From assembly GCA_019115725.1 (NCBI GenBank), contig DXCY01000165.1:1-5480 (forward strand): a stretch of 5,480 nucleotides of DNA. Direction: 5' to 3'. The number at the start of each line of letters is the position of its first letter. Position 1 is the stretch's first letter. Positions 1 to 5,461 of this stretch are shown piece by piece. The DNA is from Candidatus Luteimonas excrementigallinarum. Lineage in GTDB: Bacteria > Pseudomonadota > Gammaproteobacteria > Xanthomonadales > Xanthomonadaceae. The notes under the pieces were generated by a model. The model did not search any database and was not told the origin of the DNA. It saw only the letters and a list, made by a program, of their open reading frames with translations. Position numbers and translations under genes: made by a program.

Positions 1-76
1 GTCCAACCAGCCGGGTCTGACCCTGTGTGCCTGATCTGCTGCACCTCCTCGTCGGTCCAGCACGCAGATCACCACC

Positions 77-108
77 GAGCCCCGGCCCTGCCCGGGGCTC
101 ATTCTTTT
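77..108 (+). terminator. Rho-independent terminator of an upstream gene
   Basis: A perfect 9-bp GC-rich stem is formed by GAGCCCCGG (77-85) and CCGGGGCTC (92-100) around a 6-base loop, followed by the T-rich run ATTCTTTTCC (101-110). The minus-strand side has no T-run, so it acts on forward transcription. The gene it serves must end to the left. One candidate stop is the TGA at 18-20, which closes a frame open from the window edge, but only five codons are visible and no product can be named. The hairpin also separates that unit from the barrel gene starting at 190. Confidence 0.75.
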
Positions 109-178
109 CCGGGCCCGGCCGGGCCGTTCACCCGATGCCCACCCGCGCCTGCACACCATCGGCCATCCGTAAAACCCC

Positions 179-183
179 AAGGA
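179..183 (+). promoter_or_regulatory. Ribosome binding site that fixes the start of the barrel-protein gene
   Basis: AAGGA lies 6 bases before the ATG at 190. The reading frame stays open far to the left (a GTG at 25 is in frame), but that longer version has no such site, would run through the upstream terminator hairpin, and would bury the signal peptide behind 55 unlikely residues. The ATG at 190 is therefore preferred. Confidence 0.8.
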
Positions 184-189
184 TGTCCA

Positions 190-1110
190 ATGCGCCCACA
201 CTCCCCCCTGCGCCCCGCGGCGCTGCTGGCAGCGCTTGGCCTGGCGATCACCGCAGTGACCGCTCCGGCCCATGCACAGACCGCGGATGACCGTTTTGTG
301 CTGCGCCTGAGCGCCTTCAACCCCGAGGCCGAGCTCGGCTTCGCCGGCCGCGGCACGGTCACCGATGGCACCGATGTGGCGAACTTCGATTTCGACGAAC
401 GTTTTGACACCGGCCGCTCGTGGCGCCCCCGCGGCGCCTTCGGTTTCCGCTTCAGCGAGCGCCAGGCACTGGTGGCCAACTATTACGACTTCCGTCGCAA
501 CGAAACCTGGGAATATGGCGGCACCGTGCTGGACGCGGGCTCAATCGGCGGGCCGGCCGGCCCGGTCGAGATCCCGGAGGCGCGCCTGGATGGCCGCCTG
601 GGGCTGAGCCTGGCCAGCCTGAACTACGAATACAGCTTCATCAGCAACGACACCCTGCAGTGGGGCCTGGGCCTGGGCGTGACCTGGGCTGAACTGGAGG
701 CACGTGCCACCGGCGCCTCGGGTGGCACCGACCTGGTGGACGAGCAGTTCGAAACGGTGGAATGGAAGCGCGACGGCTTCTCGCCCGGGCTGCACACCCG
801 CCTGACCTGGATGCCGGCCGAGCGCTGGTCGGTGGGGCTGGAGGCGCAGTACCTGGACACCAGCTGGGGCAATTTCCTGGACGAGGACGGGCACTTCGAG
901 CGTGCCGGCCTGATCGTCGAATACATGGTGAGCCCGCGGGTGGGCGTGCACGTGGGCTACGACTGGTTCCGGCTCAAGCTGGGCGATGACTTCACCGGAA
1001 CCGCACGGGCACCCGACGGAATCGACGCAGGTCCATTTCCCTATGAGGGCCGGGTTACCGGCGACCTGCGCGTACATGGCCCGATGGCGGGCCTGACCTT
1101 CCGCTTCTGA
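190..1110 (+). CDS. Secreted outer-membrane beta-barrel protein, function unknown
   Basis: This encodes a 306-residue protein that I do not recognise as a named family. Residues 1-29 are a good Sec signal peptide: Arg2 and Arg8, an Ala/Leu-rich core at 10-25, and an AHA cleavage site before Gln30. The mature part of about 277 residues has no cysteine and is rich in Gly, aromatic and acidic residues. It shows repeated alternating amphipathic stretches that look like membrane beta strands (about 35-43, 80-102, 135-170, 198-222, 237-263 and 288-306), separated by polar loops. It ends in GLTFRF; a C-terminal Phe is the usual signal for the outer-membrane assembly (BAM) machinery. By size it would suit a barrel of roughly 8 to 12 strands of the OmpA-like/OmpW-like class, with no visible OmpA peptidoglycan-binding domain. 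Outer-membrane location is well supported; substrate and role are unknown. The gene converges on lpdA and appears to be transcribed alone. I saw no convincing promoter between the upstream terminator and the start. Confidence 0.85.
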   Translation: MRPHSPLRPAALLAALGLAITAVTAPAHAQTADDRFVLRLSAFNPEAELGFAGRGTVTDGTDVANFDFDERFDTGRSWRPRGAFGFRFSERQALVANYYDFRRNETWEYGGTVLDAGSIGGPAGPVEIPEARLDGRLGLSLASLNYEYSFISNDTLQWGLGLGVTWAELEARATGASGGTDLVDEQFETVEWKRDGFSPGLHTRLTWMPAERWSVGLEAQYLDTSWGNFLDEDGHFERAGLIVEYMVSPRVGVHVGYDWFRLKLGDDFTGTARAPDGIDAGPFPYEGRVTGDLRVHGPMAGLTFRF

Positions 1111-1124
1111 CCCCAGCCCCGCGG

Positions 1125-1151
1125 GTCGCCGGCCACATGCCGGCCGGCGAC
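1125..1151. terminator. Hairpin between convergent genes, possible bidirectional terminator
   Basis: A perfect 10-bp stem, GTCGCCGGCC (1125-1134) with GGCCGGCGAC (1142-1151), surrounds a 7-base loop. It sits in the 54-base gap between the stop of the barrel gene (1110) and the stop of lpdA (1165). Its position suits transcript ending or 3'-end protection for both genes. Neither side has a T-run directly after the stem, so a classical intrinsic terminator is not shown; the T-rich bases at 1165-1176 belong to the end of lpdA. Confidence 0.5.
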
Positions 1152-1164
1152 GCGTGGGCCGGGA

Positions 1165-2988
1165 TTATTTCTTCTTCGGCACGTACAGGTCGGTGATGGT
1201 GCCGGCGTACATCTCGGCCGCCATCGCCACCGACTCGCTGAGCGTCGGATGGGGGTGGATGGTGTGGGCGATATCCGCCGCCTCCGCTCCCATCTCGATG
1301 GCCAGTGCGGCCTCGGCAATCAGGTCACCCGCGTGCACACCGACGATGCCGGCACCAACGACGCGCTTGGTGGCTTCGTCGAACAGCAGCTTGGTGGAGC
1401 CCTCGGTGCGACCGAGGCCGATGGCACGGCCGCTGGCGGCCCAGGGGAACTTCGCCACGCCCACCTTGATGCCCTTCTCTTTGGCCTCGCTCTCGGTGAT
1501 GCCGACCCAGGCGATCTCCGGATCGGTGTAGGCCACCGAGGGGATCACCCGCGCCACCCATTCCTTCTTCTCACCAGCGGCCACTTCCGCCGCCAGCTTG
1601 CCCTCATGGGTGGCCTTGTGGGCCAGCATTGGCTGGCCGACGATGTCGCCGATGGCAAAGATGTGCGGCACGTTGGTGCGCATCTGCGCATCCACGCTGA
1701 TGAAGCCGCGCTCGCCCACGCGCACGCCGGCCTTGTCGGCGTCGATCTTGTTGCCGTTCGGGCTGCGGCCCACGGCCACCAGCACCCGGTCGTAACGTTT
1801 GCGTTCGGGGATGCTTTCGCCGTCGAACTCCACCGCCACGCCGTTTTTCTGCGCCTTGGCCTGGACCACCCGGGTCTTCAGGTGCACCGACACGCCCTGC
1901 TTCTTCAGCCGGTCGGCCAGCGGCTTCACCAGGTCGGCGTCGGCACCCGGAATCAGCTGGCTGCCCAGCTCCACCACGGTGACCTCGCTGCCCAGCGCGC
2001 GATAGACGGTGGCCATTTCCAGGCCGATGATGCCGCCGCCCACCACCAGCAGCTGGGCCGGCACTTCGGCCAGCTCCAGCGCATCGGTTGAATCCATGAT
2101 GCGCGGGTCATCCCAGGGGAAACCCGGCAGCTTCATCGCCTGCGAGCCGGCGGCGATGATGCACTGCTCGAACCGCACCAGGCTGGTCCTGCCCTCGCCG
2201 TCGGTCACCTCGATCTCGTTTGCGGACACGAACCGGCCGGTGCCCTGCACCACCTTCACCTTGCGCTGTTTGGCCATGCCGGCCAGGCCCTTGGTGAGCT
2301 GGCCAACCACCTTGTCCTTGTAGCCGCGCAGCTTGTCCAGTGCGATGTCGGGCTTGCCGAAGTCGATGCCGTAATCGGCGGCCTGCTGCGCCTGGCCGAT
2401 CACATCGGCCGAGTGCAGCAGGGCCTTGGACGGAATGCAGCCCACGTTGAGGCACACGCCGCCGAGGGTGGCGTAGCGCTCGATCAGCACGGTATCCATG
2501 CCCAGATCGGCCGCCCGGAACGCAGCCGTGTAGCCGCCGGGACCGGAGCCGAGCACCACCATCGCGCACTCCACGTCGGCCTTGCGGCCGGACGCGGGCG
2601 CGGCCTTCACCGGGTCGGGCTCGGCGGGCGCGCGATGCGAGGTGGACACCGGCGGCTTGCCGGGACCGGCCTTGTCGGCGGCCTTCGTACCGCTGTCCGC
2701 GGTGGAGGCCTTGTCGCTGCCTTCGCCTTCATCGGCGGCGTCTTCGCCAGCGGCTTCCAGCACCACCACCACCTGGCCTTCGGACACGCTGTCGCCTTCC
2801 TTGACCCGCAGTTCCGTGATCACGCCGGCGGCGGAGGAAGGCACCTCCATGGTCGCCTTGTCGGATTCAAGCGTCAGCAGGCCCTGGTCCACGGTGACGG
2901 TATCGCCCACCGACACCAGAACCTCGATTACGGGCACATCGGAAAAGTCGCCGATGTCGGGGACTTTCACTTCCAGGGTCTTGGCCAT
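1165..2988 (-). CDS. lpdA: Dihydrolipoyl dehydrogenase (E3) with N-terminal lipoyl domain
   Basis: This is the E3 subunit of the pyruvate dehydrogenase complex (EC 1.8.1.4). It reoxidises dihydrolipoyl groups through FAD and a disulfide and passes electrons to NAD+ in the cytoplasm. The 607-residue product is longer than the roughly 470 residues of a plain E3 because residues 1-80 form a lipoyl domain (lipoyl lysine K44 in ESDKATMEVP), followed by an Ala/Pro/Asp/Lys-rich linker to about 138. The enzyme part then shows the FAD Rossmann motif GSGPGG (147-152), the redox pair C179/C184 in GGVCLNVGCIPSK, the NAD-binding GGGIIG (317-322) with an acidic E340 as expected for NAD+, the second FAD motif AIGD (445-448), and the catalytic H580/E585 in HPHPTLSE. 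All key residues are present. Lipoyl-E3 fusions are known, for example the P64k protein of Neisseria and PdhL of Ralstonia. ATG 2988 is chosen over the adjoining GTG at 2991 from ribosome-site spacing. The gene follows aceF by 16 bases in the same operon. Confidence 0.97.
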   Translation of the reverse strand: MAKTLEVKVPDIGDFSDVPVIEVLVSVGDTVTVDQGLLTLESDKATMEVPSSAAGVITELRVKEGDSVSEGQVVVVLEAAGEDAADEGEGSDKASTADSGTKAADKAGPGKPPVSTSHRAPAEPDPVKAAPASGRKADVECAMVVLGSGPGGYTAAFRAADLGMDTVLIERYATLGGVCLNVGCIPSKALLHSADVIGQAQQAADYGIDFGKPDIALDKLRGYKDKVVGQLTKGLAGMAKQRKVKVVQGTGRFVSANEIEVTDGEGRTSLVRFEQCIIAAGSQAMKLPGFPWDDPRIMDSTDALELAEVPAQLLVVGGGIIGLEMATVYRALGSEVTVVELGSQLIPGADADLVKPLADRLKKQGVSVHLKTRVVQAKAQKNGVAVEFDGESIPERKRYDRVLVAVGRSPNGNKIDADKAGVRVGERGFISVDAQMRTNVPHIFAIGDIVGQPMLAHKATHEGKLAAEVAAGEKKEWVARVIPSVAYTDPEIAWVGITESEAKEKGIKVGVAKFPWAASGRAIGLGRTEGSTKLLFDEATKRVVGAGIVGVHAGDLIAEAALAIEMGAEAADIAHTIHPHPTLSESVAMAAEMYAGTITDLYVPKKK

Positions 2989-2996
2989 CACGGGTT

Positions 2997-3000
2997 CTCC
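2997..3000 (-). promoter_or_regulatory. Ribosome binding site of lpdA
   Basis: On the minus strand GGAG reads 8 bases before ATG 2988 and only 5 before the adjacent GTG 2991, so ATG is the better start. The site lies entirely in the 16-base gap after the aceF stop (TGA, complement of 3005-3007), close enough for translational coupling between the two subunits. Confidence 0.7.
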
Positions 3001-3004
3001 GAAA

Positions 3005-4399
3005 TCAAAGCAGCACGCGCCGCATGTCTTCCAGCACCTGGGCCAGATAGACGGTGAAGCGGGCGGCGGCGGCGCCGTCGATCACCCGGTGGTCGTAGGA
3101 CAGCGACAGCGGCAGCATCAGCCGCGGCTTGAACTCCTGACCGTTCCACACCGGCTTCATGGCCGAGCGCGACACGCCCAGGATCGCCACCTCCGGCGCG
3201 TTGACGATGGGAGTGAAGCTGGTGCCGCCAATGCCGCCCAGCGAGCTGATCGAGAAGCAGCCGCCGGACATGTCGGCCGGGCCGAGCTTGCCGTCACGCG
3301 CCTTTCTGGCCAGTTCCGCGGTTTCCTGGGCGATCTGGATCACGCCCTTGCGGTCGCAGTCGCGCACCACCGGCACCACCAGGCCATTGGGCGTGTCGGC
3401 GGCAAAGCCGATGTGGAAGTACTTCTTCAACGTCAGCGTCTCGCCGGCGGCATCCAGCGAGGCGTTGAACTCGGGGAACTTCTGCAGCGCGGACACGCTG
3501 GCCTTCATCAGGAAGGCGAGCATGGTCAGCTTGATGCCGGCGCGCTCGTTCTCCTTGTTGATCTGCTTGCGCAGCGCTTCCAGGCCGGTGATATCGGCCT
3601 CGTCCTGCTGGGTGACGTGCGGGATCATCGCCCAGTTGCGCGCGAGGTTGGCGCCGGAAATCTTCTTGATCCGCGACAGCGGCTGCTCTTCCACTTCGCC
3701 AAACTTGCTGAAGTCCACCTTCGGCCAGGGCAGCAGGTCCAGTCCGGAACCGCCGGTGGCCGCGCCCCTGCCGGTGCCGCCGGCCAGGGCCGACTTCACG
3801 AATTTCTGCACGTCTTCCCGGGTGATGCGGCCGGCGCGTGCGCTGCCCTGCACCTGGCCCAGGTCGACCCCGAGCTCGCGTGCGAACAGGCGCACCGCCG
3901 GGCTGGCGTAGGGCACCTTGTCGGGCAGCACCGCATCGGCCTCGAAACGGACCGGCGGCTCGCCGGAACCTGCCGGGGCGCGGTCGATCGCGGCCTTGGC
4001 AATGTTGTCGGGCTGCCGGCCCGGCGAGGCCGGCTCGACCGCCGGGTCGTCCTGTTTGTCGGCAGGCGCCTGGTCTTCGGGCTGGGCGCGATCGGCGGGC
4101 GCGGGCTTGGCCGGTGCCTCGGCGGCGGGCTTCTGCGCCGCGTCGCCTGCGGCGTCGCCGTCATCGACCTCGATCATCGCCACCACGCTGCCTTCGCCGA
4201 GCTTGTCGTCCACGGCGGCCTTGATTTCCCTGACCACCCCGGCAAACGGCGATGGCACTTCCATCGTGGCCTTGTCCGATTCCAGCGTGACCAGGCCCTG
4301 GTCCTTTTCAACGCGGTCGCCCACCGCGACCAGCACTTCGATCACCGGGACATCGTCGCCGCCGATATCGGGGACACGTGCTTCTTTCAGGTCGGCCAT
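3005..4399 (-). CDS. aceF: Dihydrolipoyllysine acetyltransferase (pyruvate dehydrogenase E2)
   Basis: This is the E2 core subunit (EC 2.3.1.12), which moves the acetyl group from the lipoyl arm to coenzyme A and holds E1 and E3. The 464 residues show, in order: one lipoyl domain (about 1-78, lipoyl lysine K43 in ESDKATMEVP); a flexible Ala/Pro/Asp-rich linker (79-160); a peripheral-subunit-binding domain (about 164-201, starting YASPAVRLFARELGV and containing GRITREDV); a second Gly-rich linker (205-220); and the catalytic acyltransferase domain (about 240-464). The catalytic domain contains the conserved GCFSISSLGGIGGT stretch (380-393) and the active-site motif DHRVIDG with H437 and D441. 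The motif and the linker composition favour pyruvate-type E2 over the 2-oxoglutarate type. It is shorter than E. coli AceF (about 630 residues, three lipoyl domains) because it has a single lipoyl domain. The ATG at 4399 is preceded by GGAG (4406-4409) with 6-base spacing. It is first in the operon; E1 is not adjacent, since the next gene upstream is a divergent porin. Confidence 0.97.
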   Translation of the reverse strand: MADLKEARVPDIGGDDVPVIEVLVAVGDRVEKDQGLVTLESDKATMEVPSPFAGVVREIKAAVDDKLGEGSVVAMIEVDDGDAAGDAAQKPAAEAPAKPAPADRAQPEDQAPADKQDDPAVEPASPGRQPDNIAKAAIDRAPAGSGEPPVRFEADAVLPDKVPYASPAVRLFARELGVDLGQVQGSARAGRITREDVQKFVKSALAGGTGRGAATGGSGLDLLPWPKVDFSKFGEVEEQPLSRIKKISGANLARNWAMIPHVTQQDEADITGLEALRKQINKENERAGIKLTMLAFLMKASVSALQKFPEFNASLDAAGETLTLKKYFHIGFAADTPNGLVVPVVRDCDRKGVIQIAQETAELARKARDGKLGPADMSGGCFSISSLGGIGGTSFTPIVNAPEVAILGVSRSAMKPVWNGQEFKPRLMLPLSLSYDHRVIDGAAAARFTVYLAQVLEDMRRVLL

Positions 4400-4434
4400 G
4401 CGGCACTCCGCGCAAACAGGGGGGACAGCCCCTT

Positions 4435-4463
4435 ATTGTGGACGCATGCGTGCCGGGCGCCAA
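4435..4463 (-). promoter_or_regulatory. Predicted sigma-70 promoter of the aceF-lpdA operon
   Basis: On the minus strand TTGGCG (complement of 4458-4463, 4 of 6 matches to TTGACA) is followed after exactly 17 bases by CACAAT (complement of 4435-4440, 4 of 6 matches to TATAAT). This predicts a start near 4428 and a short leader of about 29 bases carrying the aceF ribosome site. It is the best-placed pair I found upstream of aceF. The matches are moderate, so this remains a prediction. Confidence 0.45.
4442..4451. repeat. Perfect 10-bp palindrome in the aceF promoter spacer
   Basis: ACGCATGCGT is its own reverse complement and lies between the predicted -10 and -35 boxes of aceF. Symmetry breaks at the next base pair (4441/4452). 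A dimeric regulator binding here would overlap RNA polymerase. I do not recognise it as the site of a named regulator, and short GC-rich palindromes also arise by chance. Confidence 0.35.
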
Positions 4464-4542
4464 CCGCGTGTCGCATAGCCGGGGTCACTCACTGGAGGAT
4501 CACGCGCCTGAAGCGGCGATGAAAGCAAAAGGGGCGATTTAA

Positions 4543-4557
4543 CGTTTCGGCCAAACG
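4543..4557. repeat. Short inverted repeat upstream of ompW
   Basis: CGTTT and AAACG flank the 5-base centre CGGCC, about 86 bases before the ompW start. It lies in the only AT-leaning patch of the intergenic region (4518-4565), where an ompW promoter would be expected. I could not match a convincing -35/-10 pair there, and I saw no TTGAT-N4-ATCAA site of the FNR type that controls ompW in E. coli. It could be an operator or chance. Confidence 0.25.
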
Positions 4558-4590
4558 CGATTCATGTGCACTTGGAGAGGATGTGCGCGT

Positions 4591-4608
4591 CCGCCCCGCA
4601 GAGGGCGG
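4591..4608 (+). promoter_or_regulatory. Stem-loop in the ompW 5' leader
   Basis: CCGCCC (4591-4596) pairs with GGGCGG (4603-4608) around a 6-base loop, ending 22 bases before the ompW ribosome site. There is no T-run after it, so it is not a terminator. It could stabilise the 5' end of a porin transcript or serve in post-transcriptional control, which is common for outer-membrane protein mRNAs. The function is inferred from position only. Confidence 0.35.
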
Positions 4609-4630
4609 CGTGGAAACACCATTACAAGAA

Positions 4631-4636
4631 GAGGAA
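4631..4636 (+). promoter_or_regulatory. Ribosome binding site that fixes the ompW start
   Basis: GAGGAA lies 7 bases before ATG 4644. In-frame starts further left (for example ATG 4581) have poor spacing and would put a charged, non-signal-like segment ahead of a perfect signal peptide, so ATG 4644 is preferred. Confidence 0.8.
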
Positions 4637-4643
4637 CCCCCAC

Positions 4644-5285
4644 ATGTCTTTCCTGCACAACAAACTGACCATCGCCGCCACCCTGGCCCTGCTGGCCAGC
4701 CCTGCCGCTTTCGCCCAGGACAACTTCAGCCAGTCCAGCGACGCGGATTATGGCGGCAAGAAGGTGTCCATCGTTGGCGGCGTGACGCTGCTTGAGCCGC
4801 ACAGCGATCCGGCCGAGGGCCTGGATATCGACGGCGGCCCGGCCCCGACGCTGAGCGCGACCTGGCATGTCAACGACAACTGGGGCGTGGAGCTCTGGGG
4901 CGCGGTGGACAAGTTCGATCACCGGGTGCGCGGCCGCGACGGCAAGATCGGTACGGTCGAGCAGCAGCCGATCGCGCTGAGCGGGCAGTACCACTTCGGC
5001 CAGGCCGACCAGACGTTCCGCCCGTTCGTGGGGCTGGGCATTTTCGAGTCGAACATCAGCGATGAGGATATTGCGATGGGCGGCGATCACGTGGGTCTGG
5101 ATACGCCGCGGGGCGCGATCGGCACGGTGGGCGTGGACATGAACATCACGCCGACGTGGTTTGCGCGTGCTGATGCCCGCTATATGCGTTCGCGGGCGGA
5201 TGTGAACGTGGCCGGGGCGTCGACGGGCGAGGAGATCAAGCTTGATCCGTGGACGGTCGGGATCGGGCTGGGTGCGCGCTTCTGA
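4644..5285 (+). CDS. ompW: OmpW-family outer-membrane porin
   Basis: The 213-residue product is an OmpW-type small barrel, matching the usual length (E. coli OmpW is about 212 residues). In that family an 8-stranded barrel forms a narrow hydrophobic channel in the outer membrane. Residues 1-24 are a signal peptide (Lys7, hydrophobic core 8-18, cleavage at AFA before Gln25). Family hallmarks in order are: a first strand with KKVSIVGGVTLLEP (39-52), the NWGVELWGAVDKFDH segment (79-93), QYHFG (115-119) followed by FRPFVGLGIFES (125-136), GAIGTVGVDMNITPTWF (157-173), and the C-terminal KLDPWTVGIGLGARF (199-213) ending in Phe for outer-membrane insertion. There is no cysteine in the mature protein. 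It is transcribed divergently from aceF and ends at its own terminator, so it appears monocistronic. OmpW proteins are tied to stress and oxygen responses in enterobacteria, but the substrate here is not shown. The 3' half uses ACG for all eight threonines, unlike the ACC preference of the barrel gene at 190-1110. Confidence 0.93.
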   Translation: MSFLHNKLTIAATLALLASPAAFAQDNFSQSSDADYGGKKVSIVGGVTLLEPHSDPAEGLDIDGGPAPTLSATWHVNDNWGVELWGAVDKFDHRVRGRDGKIGTVEQQPIALSGQYHFGQADQTFRPFVGLGIFESNISDEDIAMGGDHVGLDTPRGAIGTVGVDMNITPTWFARADARYMRSRADVNVAGASTGEEIKLDPWTVGIGLGARF

Positions 5286-5321
5286 CGAGCACTGCCTGAT
5301 TCAGAGCTGTGTTGTTACGGA

Positions 5322-5348
5322 GGCGGGTCCATGGGGCCCGCCTTTTTT
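5322..5348 (+). terminator. Rho-independent terminator of ompW
   Basis: A 9-bp stem is formed by GGCGGGTCC (5322-5330) and GGGCCCGCC (5334-5342), with one T-G wobble and a 3-base ATG loop. It is followed directly by six Ts (5343-5348). It lies 36 bases after the ompW stop and is a classical intrinsic terminator for forward transcription. Confidence 0.93.
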
Positions 5349-5361
5349 GGGCTCATCTCCC

Positions 5362-5377
5362 AGGTCCGGGCTACTCC
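5362..5377 (+). repeat. Possible decayed copy of the right-edge GTAG repeat
   Basis: AGGTCCGGGCTACTCC matches the repeat core at 5464-5479 at 14 of 16 positions, in the same orientation 102 bases earlier. It lacks the GTAG head and the second stem arm. If real, it is a degenerate remnant; the short length leaves room for chance. Confidence 0.3.
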
Positions 5378-5461
5378 TTCGATTTATTTGCCGTGACCTG
5401 ATGGGCCCCACCGTGGCCGGGACTCGGCTCCGGAACTGCCCCGCCGGCGCTTTAGTCTTCC

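Noticed and set aside
3..20. Possible last codons of an upstream forward gene (TGA at 18-20)
   Set aside because: Only five codons are visible and other frames are also open, so it cannot be supported as a feature beyond the hint from the terminator at 77-108.
112..125. Perfect 14-bp palindrome GGCCCGGCCGGGCC
   Set aside because: It is made only of G and C in a very GC-rich spacer directly after a terminator; there is nothing to tie it to a regulator or to tell it from composition.
25..189. N-terminal extension of the barrel gene from GTG at 25
   Set aside because: It would span the upstream terminator hairpin and place 55 odd residues before a complete signal peptide; the ATG at 190 has a well-spaced AAGGA.
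541..1077. Minus-strand 178-codon frame opposite the barrel gene
   Set aside because: The sense gene has a signal peptide, ribosome site and barrel pattern; this frame has none of these.
1249..2091. Forward 280-codon frame opposite lpdA, rich in His, Ala and Gly
   Set aside because: It is an antisense shadow of the E3 catalytic domain, with a composition typical of reverse-frame GC-rich coding.
2582..4522. Long forward open frame (646 codons) opposite aceF and lpdA
   Set aside because: It lies entirely antisense to two genes with complete, motif-rich products. Long antisense frames are expected in GC-rich DNA, and the translation has no recognisable domain.
4566..4643. N-terminal extension of ompW
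   Set aside because: It adds charged residues ahead of a perfect signal peptide and has no well-spaced ribosome site; ATG 4644 has GAGGAA at 7 bases.
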